A stretch of 64,000 bases of DNA, taken from positions 186,001 to 250,000 of the forward strand of contig SRSI01000073.1 of assembly GCA_005656395.1 (NCBI GenBank), written 5' to 3'. The DNA is from Strongyloides papillosus. Taxonomy: Eukaryota > Nematoda > Chromadorea > Rhabditida > Strongyloididae. Numbering within the stretch: position 1 is the first letter of the stretch; each line of letters opens with the position of its first letter. Below are positions 36,332 through 48,953 of the stretch, one piece after another. Under the pieces are notes generated by a model. It was not told the DNA's origin and did not search any database. It saw only the letters and a list, made by a program, of their open reading frames with translations. The position numbers were made by a program, and so were the translations under genes.

Positions 36332-37533
36332 TCAAAAGTCATGGTATTTTATTCTTATACTGCTACTTGGAGTTGATCCTACATATTTCATAACTACAAC
36401 GTTATCTTCGGAATATACTACCTTTCTTTCGTTCCTTCCACAAAACATAGCACCAGAAACAGATTTGTCAGAAAAAAATTTAACTTCTAATCCACGACCC
36501 GGTTGGCAAACAAAGCTGTCAACTAAGTTTGTTTCTTCAATAATCAACTGTATTCTACGCCCTTCTGGTGCTGTTATTTGAAAGTAACATGTTTTAATTC
36601 CATCAGCTTTTAATTCCTTGTCTGTAGTTTTAGTTTTAAATTTTGTTGAACCACATGATTTATCTGAAGGTAATAATTTAGCACACAACCTTCCTGTATA
36701 AAATTCTGGGCATTTACAAAATCTGCAATCGTTTGGGTCTGTGTATCCGCCCATTTTACAGTTCAACTTCTTTTTACAAATATTATCGCAATAATGAATA
36801 TTAAGTTGTTTTGCATCATTAAACCCAAATCTTGTCCTTTGTCCTATAGTTTTTAAATAACTTTCATATCTTGGTTGCATTGCTAATTGTCCATTTATTG
36901 AACCTGCATATCTATCGTAATGCATCACAGAACCAAAATCATATCTTAAGCCATAGGGTGATGCTTTTGTTAAGTCGAAAGGTTGAAAGTTGAAAGCAAC
37001 ACGAGGGTGTATGTTTGCAAATTTTACATCAATATAATAATCTCTGTCGTGCCTAGTCATTTCATGAATCACACCAAGAGCATGAGATGTTTCATGAAGA
37101 GCAATTGTAACTTCATTGCAATCCTTTCCTAAACTTACATCTTGTCCTACGCCATTTGAAATTTTTCCAACAAAAGAGACACACCCACTTTTATTAACGT
37201 AATTTAAACCTCCATTTTGAAAAGTAGTAGTTTCTCTAAACCTTATGCATGTTTCTCTTTCCATAATTTCCAATGCTCTTTTGACTGTGTTTCTATCTAC
37301 ATCATGATTAATGTGATAGTCAATTGGAAAAGTCCATTTTAATACCATATTGGAGAGAATTGACTTTTTAACTCTAGTTTCATAAGATTCTGAATTACCA
37401 TCAGCCTTTAAACTGCCTTCATTCTTAAAGGTATCGTTAATAAAAAAATAATTGCTTTTATGGGACTTACATTAGAGATTCCTTCCTGAATACATAGTGA
37501 AAATAAAAATAACTTGATAATAAACGAGTTCAT
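36332..37533 (-). CDS. Astacin metallopeptidase with EGF-like and CUB domains (copy 5)
   Basis: Two exons: 37471-37533 (21 aa signal peptide, MNSFIIKLFLF start) and 36332-37423; 47 bp intron; 384 aa. The acceptor is the less usual CCTTTAAG, chosen because it is the only one in phase 0 that keeps the frame through to the ATG at 37348. Propeptide ends at RVKK. Zinc motif HETSHALGVIHE from residue ~131, Met-turn SVMHYD, EGF-like Cys segment (GGYTDPNDC), CUB. A secreted zinc endopeptidase, intact. Sequence is closer to copies 1 and 2 (HEM type) than to the 3/4 pair. Confidence 0.9.
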
Positions 37534-38014
37534 TGTATTACATGATGTTAGAAAATTAAATTATCTATATATATGGTAGTGAATTCACCTGAGATAATAG
37601 ATTTAAGCGTTCCTCAAATAAATTGATTCAAAATATTTTTTACATTTTAACGAAAATTTTGGTTACTTTTTAACATAAATTTAAATTAAACATGTTTTTT
37701 TGGTACTAATACAAACAATAAAATTTAATGATAATAGTAATATTAGTTTACATGCGTATAACATTTTAAAAACAAAGTTCATTTTTATTTATTTTAAACA
37801 TTTTTATTGTTTCTTTATGAAAAATGAAATTATATTCTTTGTGATTTCAGGTGGCTTAAGTTTAATTATATAACATTGATTGTTGTAAATTTATATGCTT
37901 TTTAAATTTATATTCATTTTTTTGTGAAAAACAAGTAAACATCTTATTTAAAATTTAGTAAATATGTTTGATACATTTTTTTAAACAATTTTATCAACAT
38001 AGAATGCCTAATAA
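37534..38014. other. Intergenic, nothing further
   Basis: Promoter side of astacin copy 5 and 3' flank of the acyl-CoA dehydrogenase gene. Confidence 0.5.
37566..37573 (-). promoter_or_regulatory. TATA box of astacin copy 5
   Basis: TATATATA on the minus strand, about 40 bp before the ATG at 37533. Confidence 0.5.
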
Positions 38015-41000
38015 TTATATTTTAGAAAGTAATTCTTGTTTGGCTAATGACATTAAATGAACTTCATCTGGACCATCAGCAATGCGCAATGATCTAGCAG
38101 CAACATAAAAGAAGCTAAGAGGTGTATCTTCTGTAAGGCCCATTCCTCCATAAGCTTGTATTGCTCTATCAATAACATTAATTGCCATTTTTGGGGTAAT
38201 TATTTTAATTATGGCAATTTCTTTTAGTGATTTCTTTGATCCTAATATGTCAATCATATTGGCGGCTTTCAATACCAGTAAGCGTGCAGATTCTATTTCA
38301 ATTCTTGACATTGCTATATCATTCTTTATTAATTGGTATTCATCCAGTGTTTGTCCAAAAGCCTTTCTACGTTTAACTCGATTCTTCATCAATTGTAAAC
38401 TTCTTTCAGCATGGCCAATAAGTCGCATACAATGGTGAATCCTCCCTGGCCCTAGTCTTCCTTGTGCAATATCGAAGCCTCTTCCTTCTCCCAGAATTAT
38501 ATTTTGTTTACTTACAACGACATTTTCAAAAATAATTTCTGCATGCCCTGATGGAGCGTCAACACCTCCAAGAACCATCAAAGGCCTAACAATACGAACA
38601 CCTGGAGTATCCATTGGTACAAGAATCATTGATTGCTGTTGATGTTTCTTTTTATTTTCCCATCCAGAGATACGACCCATAAAAATACATATTTTACAAT
38701 GGGGATGTAAGGCACCTGTTGTAAACCATTTCCTCCCATTCAAAATATAATTTCCTTTACCATCTTCAATAATATAAGACTGAATATTTGTAGCATCTGA
38801 TGAGGCGACATCTGGTTCGGTCATTGCAAAGCATGATTTGATTTCTCCTTCTAATAATGGAAGAAGCCACTTTTTCTTTTGTTCCTCTGATCCGTATTTT
38901 ATCAAGACTTCCATATTTCCAGTATCTGGAGCATTGCAATTAAAAATTTCAGGTGCAAATGGTGACATTCCCATCACCTCACACATGTGAGCATACTCAA
39001 CATTGGTAAATCCTTTTCCATATTTTGATGTTGGGTCAATATTTAAAGTAATAAATAGATTCCATAGGCCTAGTTCTTTTGCCTCCTTACGAAGGTTTTG
39101 GATTTTATCATCGACTTTCCATTGGTTCTTACCGATAGAATGCTTACAAAGTTCAGGCTCAATAGGAATAACTTTATCAAAAACAAAAGATTTTATCTTT
39201 TCGTACATGTCTCTACTTCTTGGAGATAAACCTTCAATTGATGTAGGAAAATTACCTAACTTTCCATTGTTTTCTACTTTTTCTTTACCATCTTTGATAA
39301 ATTTTAAGGCAAATGAACTGATAATACGCGGAGCAGAAGCAAAACCTTCAGCTAATGGAGAACTAGCTTGTCCCTGTTTTGATCTCATGTACACTCCTTG
39401 ACATATGGCAGCAAAACGGAAACATACAAAAGAAATATAAAATAACCATGATTTGTCTGTACTTATCAATGAATCATCATACATTTTTAATAACTCATCA
39501 ACGTTAGGTATACCATTAATACTGAATCCGCATTCCTCTCGAAGACCAGGTAATGCTTCTCTCATCTTTTGGGGTAATTTTAAATTCATACCACCAGTCA
39601 TTTGTATACTATTGTAATGGGCAAAAGCACATGTAGCAAGATCGGCTAAAGGATCTCCTATTGTACTCATCTCCCAATCCAAAATAGCTATAACTTTATT
39701 TTCAGTTGGATGGAAAATTAAATTATCTAATCTAAAGTCGGAATGAACAAGTGTTACTCTATTTTGTGGTGGAATATTGGACTCAATCCATTTTAAAAGA
39801 ATCTGTACCTCATGATTATCATCTTTACAACCATTTGCCAATTCATAATTTTTCTTCCATCTTTCTAATATTCTAATCATATAATTTCTTTCTCTAGATC
39901 CAAAATCTTCTAGCCCATTTATATCAATATTAATATTATGGATTTTCTTAAGTATCCTAATCATCTCTTCGTACACCTCTTTCCTATCTTTTGGGGAAAG
40001 TCCTGGTAAATTAGGATCAATAAAAATTCTTCCTCTAACATATTCCATTAAATAGAATGGAGAATCAAGTAAATTCTCTTCATATACATAAGTTTTTGGT
40101 AACGGTAACTTTCCTTGTAGCAAACTTAATATTTTATATTCCCTTTCAATCATGTGAGCCTTAGGAAGCAATTTACCTGACGGTTTCTTTCTTAATACTA
40201 ATTCTTTATCTCCAAAACGTAGATAGTATGTAGGATTTGACTGCCCATGAGAAAATTTCATTATATCAAGTGAGCCTTCATTGGTTTTGAATAAATTCTG
40301 GAGATATTGTAGGAGAATACTTGGATTAAGTGTATTGCTTCCTTCGATGCTTACTACCCCAGGAATAAAAGTTTTTAAGTTTGTTTTTAGTAGGTCTTCT
40401 AACTTCTGTATTGTTGTATCAATATTTTCACATTTAATTGTTATCATTCCCGTCAATTCCTTAGAACTTTTTAAATTTTTTCCTATATCATCAATAAATA
40501 TAACTTCATTTCCTTTTAATTTCATTTCATTCAAAACGTATTCATAAATTTTCTTTTCAGGTTTCCTCATACCTAATTTACATGATTCAAAAATGAAATC
40601 AAATAGTTGAAGGTCACTACTAATAATTGGTAATGTACTACTTTGTCTAGAACGATCATAGTAGAAGTTATTTGTCAATATCCCAACTTTGTATCCTTTT
40701 GCTTTTAATATTTGAACAACCGTTCTAAATTTATCATTTATTTTGACTGGATGACAATCCTTTACCCCAAAGATATGTGCAATTCCATTGATTTGTCTGG
40801 AGGGGTTTTGAATGTTGTAAAAGTACGTAAATATTGGGTCAAAATCTTCTGTTGTTATTAGACCTTTCTCGAGATTGTGAAATGATTCAATGACATTAGG
40901 TGATAACAATGTTTTCAAAACATCATCACCTTTTAAATTACTATTATTTTCTTCTGAAAAATATATTTTTTAGTGAAATTAATGACGATATACCTACTTT

Positions 41001-41073
41001 TAGTCCATTCTTGATAAGGTGAAGGGACAAGAACACCTCCTAAATCAAAAAGTACACAACGTACAGAAGACAT
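38015..41073 (-). CDS. ACAD10/ACAD11-type HAD-kinase-acyl-CoA dehydrogenase
   Basis: Two exons: 40998-41073 and 38015-40953, 44 bp intron, phase 1; 1004 aa, close to the length of human ACAD10. Three domains in order: a HAD-like domain (1 to ~225; motif [10 protein letters not shown] in exon 1, motif II LTNN, later FIDDIGKN), an aminoglycoside-phosphotransferase-like kinase domain (~235-560; catalytic loop HSDFRLDN at ~429-436 and metal-binding DWE at ~451), and an acyl-CoA dehydrogenase domain (~620-1000; [12 protein letters not shown], the [13 protein letters not shown]-terminal motif). In mammals ACAD10/11 convert 4-hydroxy acids through a phosphorylated intermediate for beta-oxidation, in mitochondria or peroxisomes. 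HAD motif I lacks the second Asp (DLGG), as is usual for this subfamily. The N-terminus shows no clear mitochondrial presequence. Confidence 0.93.
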
Positions 41074-41365
41074 TTATGAATAAATAATAATACGTGTTTC
41101 CAATTATTTATATAGGCACCTTTCGACATGATAAACCTACTACAAAATAATACAATATAGTTTGTAGTCAATCATTCTACTATCATAAACATTGATTAGA
41201 TGGAAAACATTTAAATTAGAAAAAAAATTGCACAAAATATTTGACTTTAGAATTTATAAAGGAAATATTATATAAGAAACCTATACATATGGAAGAATAG
41301 GTTAGAAAAACAATTATAAATTACTTTTTTAGTATAAATTATAATTTATTTAGTGATATTCGTGA

Positions 41366-41894
41366 TTAAGAAGTAGTTACCATGGTATAAATGAGTGCAT
41401 AAAGATAATAGAAGAATGAGATTAAATAAAAACCAAGTTTTATCCATCCTTCCTTGTAAGCCAATCTCAATTCATTTGCCTTCATTATTGTTGTTGGATC
41501 ATAAACTCCTGGAGTTGACATTCTTGGACGATTGAGATATCTATTAATATGATAAGCTAGAAGTGGTACATTCCATATTATTGCACACCATTGTAATGTA
41601 ATTAGGAAAAGGATTGTTATTCCTCCTTGGATGGCATATTCTGGAAGGACAAGCTTAAAAAAATTTATTATAAATGTATTTAAAGATTATCCTTACATTA
41701 TTTAATGATCTGCATTGGTCAATAGGGTTTTTGTAGTCAGTCTTCAATTCATCTATTGAAATAACCTGAAATATGATATGTAATTAATATGGTAAAAGTT
41801 ATTTTAAACATACAATCATTATTGCCATAAAGATACCAAATCCAACAGCTAACATTCCAATTAAATAGGCAAAAGCTACAAACGTGAATGCCAT
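41366..41894 (-). CDS. cni-1: Cornichon family ER cargo receptor
   Basis: Three exons: 41814-41894, 41697-41765 and 41366-41653, introns of 48 and 43 bp; 145 aa. Hydrophobic N-terminus (residues 1-28), the conserved IDELKTDYKNPIDQC loop, then LPEY, NIPLLAYH-like and RYLNRPRMS, the GVYDPTTIM motif and a C-terminal hydrophobic SFFYYLYALIY. Family members select transmembrane cargo for COPII vesicles and in animals also traffic AMPA-type glutamate receptors; C. elegans CNI-1 does the latter. Length and motifs are complete. TTTTTTTAG precedes the ATG by 9 bases, fitting trans-splicing. It lies 292 bp upstream of the ACAD10/11-type gene on the same strand, so a shared operon is possible but not shown. 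Confidence 0.94.
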
Positions 41895-43208
41895 CTTCCA
41901 CCTAAAAAAAATGGGAAATATGAATAAAAAAAATATTTTGATTATTTAATCTTTTATTTTTAGAATGGCATCTTAAAACAATGTTGGAAGGATGTTTATG
42001 TATACAATTTTTACCTAGGTGGAGCTTTTTTATTTTTAATTAGAATAAAGTAAATCTTGATTTTTTAAAATATAATCCTGGATATTTAAAATGACTAATC
42101 ATTGGTAATTTACTTAAATTAAAGGAATGGTTTGTATAAATATCAATTAATTAAGTCAGATAGTCGAAGTTTGAAAGGAAGGCATTGTTTTTGAAGATTA
42201 TTTTTTTCTCCAGTCATACTGACTATAAATTATGGAAAAAATATATAGAATTTATTTCTATGTTTACTAATACATAGAACATACGAGAACGCGAATAGAA
42301 ACTAAAGCATGCATGTATATGAAGTAACTTTTTTGAAAATATAACTTTACATACAACCATTTAGTGTATAATCTTCTTATCTAAGATAAAATATACATAT
42401 ATTATTGATATCATGATTTTTAACAACATTAAATAAAGAAAAACTCTAGGTAAACAGGTTGTAAATTATTTTTTCATTAACACCTAATTAGTTATATAAT
42501 TTATTTTGATGTGGAAGGTTTACGTAAGTATAACTTCAATAAATTTTTTAACTTGCAAAAAGTTACCTAAGTATTAAATAAATCGTTGTATATTGAGATA
42601 AATCTGTTTAATATGGAAAATAAGGCAAAGTTTCGTATCACGATTTGTTCACCTATAAAATATCTTTTCCATAGAATAGAATCTTGAATTGTTATGGAGT
42701 AATATTGAAGTTCTTCAATTAATCAATATTAGATGATAAAGTCTCATTTTCTGACTCATTTCAATAATTTTTAGTTATAATTGCTTTAACTATTAGCAAA
42801 AAGTCGAAGTGAATTGAGTTGTTTTAGCTGGGTTATAATAAACAGTTAACATGATCTTCAAGATAAAAATCATTGATACAAAAATTTTCAGACCATTTGC
42901 TCATTGTACTTTTTGAAGTATTTTATGGAAAATTTTTGAATAAATTGTAAATAAATAAGTTGTAACATCCGTATACTTTTATCTCAATCAAGTACACTAT
43001 TTTACCAGGAAAGAACAAGTTCCTTAAGCAATGGAGATACTCTTATTATCAAGAAGTATAATTACAAGAAGGTTTTACTTGATAATTTTATTAAGGAAGT
43101 GGGTAAAAACTTATATAAATGTACCTTTTTGATAAGGAGACTACAATCTTTGATATAAAAGAAGGTTAAAATATAGTATATTCATTATTTAATAATTCTA
43201 CTATAATA
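41895..43208. other. Divergent intergenic region
   Basis: 1.3 kb between two divergently transcribed genes; no coding content. A TATAAAAG at 43154-43161 is ~50 bp before the sulfotransferase ATG and may be its TATA box. Confidence 0.5.
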
Positions 43209-44250
43209 ATGGAATCTTTTCCTGAAGATATTCAAGAGATTATTATCGATCATCTTTTTGAGATGGGTGAACATGCTTCAAAAGTAACATCTGCTATGGA
43301 AAGTAGTGAAAAACCAAAATTATTTAGAGTTGATGGAATACTGCAGCAACCATTTGTTAGCGAAAAAAATTTAAGATCAGCTAGAAAATTAATACCTAGA
43401 GACGATGATGTTTTTGTAGTTACGACACCAAAATCTGGTACGACATGGAATCTTTTCATATGTCTTAATCTACTTAGAGTTGATTATATGAAAGGAAGTC
43501 AAGGTTTGTCTAAATATAAAAATGAAAAAATTACTATTTTTTTACAGAAATGATTACTGATGTTCCATTTCTTGATAGTTTCTCATCAGAAGTTCTGGAC
43601 TTATTTCCAATTCAAAGAATTTTTAAAACACATTTTCACTATGATTGGATACCTAAAAGTAAAAAAGCAAAGTATATTTACACTGTTAGGAATCCAAAAG
43701 ATGTTTTAATAAGTTATTATTATCATGTTAGAAATATGAAGATAAATGAATGGGAGAATGGAGATTTTAATGTTATGTTTGACATGTTTTTGAATGATGA
43801 AATTGAAAGTGGTGGTTATTTCATGCATGTCAAATCATGGCTTCCACATATCCATGATGATAATGTTTTATTTTTAGTCTATGAAGACATGTGTAAAGAT
43901 TTAAAAGGAAATATTATAAAGATTGCTAAGTTCTTAGGTGGTAATGCTAATAGAGTTCTAGAGGATCCTAAATTACTTGATGAAGTTGTTGAGACATGTA
44001 CTTTTAAATCAATGCATGATAAAAATGAATTGTTTTCAAGTCAAATTACAATGTAAGCTATAATACTTTCACTCTCATTTTTATAAATTTTAGGAGATCA
44101 AAAACCTTTATAAGAAAAGGTGGTTCAAAAAATTGGAAGAAGTATTTAACAAAAGAGCAATCTGATTTAATTGACAAAAAGTTTAATGAATACTTTAAAG
44201 GTACTATATTAGAAAATTTATGGGTTGAAGAAATGGCATGGGATGAATAA
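43209..44250 (+). CDS. Cytosolic-type sulfotransferase (SULT, Sulfotransfer_1)
   Basis: Three exons: 43209-43503, 43548-44052 and 44094-44250, introns of 44 and 41 bp; 318 aa. The 5'-phosphosulfate loop TPKSGTTW, the 3'-phosphate motif YTVRNPKDVLISYYYH, and the C-terminal PAPS-binding FIRKGG...NWKKYLT are all present. There is no signal peptide or membrane anchor, so the enzyme should act in the cytosol, transferring sulfate from PAPS to small hydroxyl substrates (steroids, phenols, small-molecule signals). Nematode SULTs include SSU-1 and SULT-type enzymes in dauer and detoxification pathways; substrate here is not predictable. AATAAA lies at 44285-44290. Confidence 0.93.
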
Positions 44251-46065
44251 AATATATACAAAAATATTCCAATTTTAAATTTTTGAATAAAGTTTTTATC
44301 TTATCAAAATTTTTTTATATCATATCTACAAGAATCAATTGTTTCATATAAAAATGCTGTACAATTGTTTTAATCTGATTATAAAACTTCCGTTTTAATA
44401 GAGACACTACTAGAAAGTGAAAAATCATGATAACAATTTCATTTTGATATTCATATGAAAGTATTATGTAACTACTGACATGTTTTGTACAATAAAATAA
44501 TTTTCTAATATGATACATTTTTTTGATAACGTATTTTAAAAGAATTATTTTTTATATTTATTAACGTAACACTAAATAGAAAAAAGTATTAATAATATAA
44601 AATGATCCTCTAAAGTTATCTAGTCATGATTCTTATTTAGTAGCATGAGATAAATTTATGAAATTGTTAATAATTTAAATTCATTATACACTGAAGATCC
44701 ATTGATAAAGTCTTATAAATGACAAAAATATAGTACAAAGGAAATAACAAACTTCTGTAGTAATTAAGCCAATTTCCTTCTCAAGAATATATTAAAAATA
44801 GGTAAAAAAAATTTAAAAAACTTTAGCAATAACTACAAAAATCGTGTTTCAAAATATGAAGCAAATTAAGAAATAAAATATGATGAAAAAATTAGAACGC
44901 TTCTCACTTTAAGTTTTTGAGGAAAACTGTTTATTTAGTGATCTTTGAAATATAGATTTAAAATCTTGTAAATATTTTTACTATGTTACTTCGAAAAAAA
45001 AACATTTTTATTGAATTTTTCAATTGCTAAAATTTATAATTAATGTATTTATTTGTTTAACATTGTCTATACAATTCTGGTGATTATTGTATTGATATAA
45101 TGAACCATGTAGGTTAATTGTTAATATAAAATTTTAATAAGATGTGTGTATTTTAAAGAAAATTGCAAAAACTGAATTTGCGTATCATTTTATTGCATGA
45201 ATAGAGGCTTGGCTAAAAAAATCTTGTAGATCATGCTACCTACAGGATAGTTTTCTTTTAAAATCGACCTTAAATACTTTTAATCATATGATGGAACTGT
45301 TAAAATGAAAAAACTTAGTTGGAGGTTGTTCAAACGAACCCATTATTAAAACGTTTTCATCCTTTAGTGATTTGCCGAAGATGTTCAATAAACTTTATAA
45401 AAATGGAAGATAACATATTTCGACAATGATATTTTAAAGACTGAACAAATTTATGATATGAAAAATTTTTTAATCTTGTGTATTCATCAGACTTACCTTA
45501 AACTATCAACAACTAATTTAAAACATTTCAATATATTAAGGCGTTTAATAACAATGTTTTATGTTATATTTTAAAAAGTGAAAAAATTGCTCAAATAATC
45601 CGAAATTATCAAAAACTCCAATCAACACAATTAAATGGAGATAGATAGTATCAATCAATCTGCAAAATCAAATTGTCTAAATTTTTCCAATTTAATACAT
45701 GTAAAGTATTCCCTCCACAGGTATAAAGAGATTCCAAATGAAGATAAGAAAGTGGAACATGACTTTTAATTTTTAAAAGTTTATTTTCTTATATCCTGTT
45801 TATTCATATGGATATTTAACCAGAAATATTAATTTCTCTGTTAATTTCAAATTACTAAAACAGCATTTTTTATCTTGTCACTCCTTTTTAGATATATAAA
45901 CAAAATTTATGAACTTTAAAACTATCTCTTTAAATTATGTTTCCAACTTATCTGACATAGTCATTAGAAAGCAAAAAGTTCAACTTGATTTATCTTATCT
46001 ATAGTTATTTTAATTTTTAGAAATATTCGAAGACACAAATAATTATAAATCTCTTATATTTTATT
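44251..46065. other. 1.8 kb without a supported gene
   Basis: Around 45.3-45.75 kb there are short open stretches on both strands but none with a recognisable motif or splice structure. The rest is AT-rich. Confidence 0.45.
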
Positions 46066-47218
46066 ATGGGTGAAGAAATATTTTCAACCGATGATAATAC
46101 TATTAAGCCTGTATTGCTTGCTCTTATTCTTTTTCTTTTTGGTATATTATCAATAAATCTACTTCCTGAAAATCTTCATAAAACTGAAATTAATATGTAT
46201 GAAAGATCATTTGCTAGGTATCTTATAAAAGTCATGGGTAATACAGATGATTTGGCGAAAGAGGATGACAAAGTCATAATTAATGAAACTTTTACAAAAT
46301 ATATGGGTTTATCACCAAAAATGATAGGTATTGTCCCACCTTTTATTCCTATAACTTTACGTGATAGAATAAGGACTGCTCCACAATATAACTTACTTGC
46401 ATGCAGTATGCATAAACACATGTCTTCAATGATTTCTCCAGCAATGTGTTATTTAAGAAATGAAACTCAGTATATTGAAGAGTATGGAGAAGTAATTGCT
46501 AATAATCACAATGCTTGTATTTATGATCCAATGAAAAAAATCAACGCCTGGTTTCATGATATTAAAACAGCATTAAAATATGAATCATTACCATTAGATG
46601 ATTGGACATTTTTTTCTTTTTCAAGAGATCCTATAGAAAGATTCATATCTGGATTTTCAAATATTTGTGTAGATAACACGTAAGTTATAAATTGTTATTA
46701 AATAAATAGTAAAAAAATTTAGTATTGAACTTGGGAATAAAACATGTTATGATTGTGGAACTAATTTGGAATGCTTTATTGAAACTCTATATAAAGATAT
46801 GATTGGATATGCTTCAGGAAAACCATTCATGCGATATGAGGTAGCAGCACATTTTTATCCTCAAAGTTGGATGTGTGACTATTTTCAATATTTTAATAAA
46901 TATAAAATAATTCCATACAGCTCTGCAACCATTAAAAACAAGAAATTTATCGATAATTTAACTAAATTACTAAGGAAATCTAATGTCCCATCAACATCAA
47001 TTAACTTTTTAATTGAACAATTTGAAACAACAAAAACACACCATAGAACGGTTGGTAAAAAAAATAGAAAAGACATAGAGAAACAATTGAAAAATTCTCC
47101 ATATTTAATGGAAAAATTGTATCAAATGTTTTACTACGATTTTATATTATTTAATTATGATATACCAAAAGAATTTTTATGGAAGGGCCCAGATGTTGTA
47201 CCTCCTGATACTCCATGA
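46066..47218 (+). CDS. Sulfotransferase family 2, nematode Golgi type
   Basis: Two exons: 46066-46679 and 46723-47218, 43 bp intron, phase 2; 369 aa. A signal anchor spans residues ~10-33 (LLALILFLFGILSINLL). The 5'-PAPS region is around LLACSMHKHMSS, the 3'-phosphosulfate site is SRDPIERFISGF, followed by CYDCG and HFYPQSW, which match the paralogue at 15988-16978 (CFHCG, HFYPQTW). Predicted to sulfate a glycan in the Golgi lumen. The ATG at 46766 is internal; exon 2 begins at 46723. The C-terminal half contains a Lys/Asp helix region typical of the family. Natural substrate unknown. Confidence 0.88.
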
Positions 47219-47810
47219 TTTTCTCCTCATTTCTCGATAGTATGTATTTAATAAGTAGTAATTTTGTTTTTATATTGGTATTTATCTCCTAATCAAATCT
47301 ATAATTATCTTAGGTAAAATATAAAATTGATATATTGATGATCTTAAAAATGATAACCTAATAATATTAATATGACTAATATTGTTACTTCAAATTATTT
47401 TTATAATTAATATACTGCAATATTAATCTTGTTAAAATTAGCTCGGATAAATTATAGTCTTTAAGATATTTTTCTTCCTTATCATTAATAACTTAAAAAG
47501 AGTATATTTCGCTGCAAGATTAAATTTTAATATTGTCAATGTAAAAATTACTAGTTATGATAAGAAATTTGGTAAAATGTTGGTAATATTTTTATCATGC
47601 AGTACATTGTTTAGTTATCGTCATAACTAACTATTTCACAATATTTTTCAATCAACACTCTTTGTTTCTTTATCTTAAAACTGAGTGTATTCCATTGTAT
47701 GAATACAATTTTTGTATTATTATAAAATATAACTATTTTTACGTTAGATCTAGAAATTTCTTTTCATTACTATCAAGTAACATTTACTTTTTTAACTTAT
47801 TTTAGTTAAT
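47219..47810. other. Intergenic, nothing seen
   Basis: AT-rich spacer between two genes on the same strand. TTATTTTAG just before the next ATG suits trans-splicing. Confidence 0.5.
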
Positions 47811-48749
47811 ATGGTATGTTCAAACATATTAAATTTATTTGCGTTTGGTGGATTACTATATTTAGGTGTAAAAGTTTTTAGTATATTAAAAAGAATCCTG
47901 TATCCATATGTAATTGCATCTCCAATAGATCTTAAAAAAGCTGCTGGAGGTGAATGGGCTGCTGTTACAGGATCAACAGATGGCATTGGTAAAGAATATG
48001 CTATTCAATTGGCTAAAAAAGGGTTTAATATACTATTAATTTCACGTAATCCAACGAAGTTAGAAAATGTTAGAAATGAGATACAAAAAATTGCTGAAAA
48101 CGTAGTGGTAGAAACAATTGCATATGATTTTACAAATGGATCTTATGATGATTATGAGAAAGTACTTTTAAATGAATTAAAGAAATATGAAATTGGTATT
48201 TTTATTAATAATGTTGGTGTAGCTTTTGAATATCCAGAAATATTTCATAAAACAGAAGGTGGTTTACAAAGAATCAGTGACATTTTATTAGTCAACACAT
48301 TGCCAGTGACAGTATTAACAGGTCAAGTTATACCACAAATGTTAGTTAAGAACAAAGGTATCATTGTTAATGTTGCTTCATTTGCTGGATGCCATCAAAT
48401 GCCTGAATTAAATGTGTACTCAGCAAGTAAGAAATATATGATTCATCTAACAGGAATTCTTCAAAAAGAATACTCAGACACAGGACTCATTATTCAATGT
48501 CTTTGTCCACTGCTAATTGTTACAAAAATGTCGAAAGCTGAAAAAACATCAATGTTTTCACCATATCCAGATGAGTATGTAAAAAGTGCTATAAAAACTA
48601 TCGGTAATGCTAATCAAACAACTGGGTATTTACCTCATCAACTACAAGCTGAATTCTCCAATTTAATCCCATCTTTCTTAATGGATATTATTTCAAAATA
48701 TTATAACGCACATATAAGAACTTACATGAAGAAGTCTTCAACACAATAA
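47811..48749 (+). CDS. let-767: Very-long-chain 3-oxoacyl-CoA reductase / 17-beta-HSD type (LET-767/HSD17B12 family)
   Basis: Single exon, 312 aa. A hydrophobic N-terminus (~5-36) anchors it in the ER membrane. The short-chain dehydrogenase core shows the cofactor motif TGSTDGIG (53-60), NNVG (133-136), Asn162, the catalytic Ser190, and YSASK with Tyr203 and Lys207. This order and the N-terminal anchor fit the HSD17B12/LET-767 family, which reduces 3-ketoacyl-CoA in fatty acid elongation and can act on steroids. C. elegans has LET-767 and STDH paralogues, so the symbol names the family rather than a proven orthologue. AATAAA at 48766-48771. A decayed second copy follows 200 bp downstream. Confidence 0.9.
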   Translation: MVCSNILNLFAFGGLLYLGVKVFSILKRILYPYVIASPIDLKKAAGGEWAAVTGSTDGIGKEYAIQLAKKGFNILLISRNPTKLENVRNEIQKIAENVVVETIAYDFTNGSYDDYEKVLLNELKKYEIGIFINNVGVAFEYPEIFHKTEGGLQRISDILLVNTLPVTVLTGQVIPQMLVKNKGIIVNVASFAGCHQMPELNVYSASKKYMIHLTGILQKEYSDTGLIIQCLCPLLIVTKMSKAEKTSMFSPYPDEYVKSAIKTIGNANQTTGYLPHQLQAEFSNLIPSFLMDIISKYYNAHIRTYMKKSSTQ

Positions 48750-48953
48750 ATAGAAATGTTTAAAAAATAAATGTTAATTTTAATATATGATAAAAACTTT
48801 CATTTGTTAATATTGATATAGTGTGCTACTTTCTGGGATTATAAATTATGGACTAACTTTTTTGTATATGTACAGACATTTAATAGAAATCATAACATTA
48901 TCTGTATCATTTTATAGATGCTTCCTATAACTAAATAATTTTTTTCATGAGAA

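Noticed and set aside
45300..45760. Possible F-box/LRR-like gene
   Set aside because: Only short unrelated fragments on both strands; no consistent frame or splice model.
46176..46421. Minus-strand frame opposite the sulfotransferase
   Set aside because: A shadow of the coding strand.
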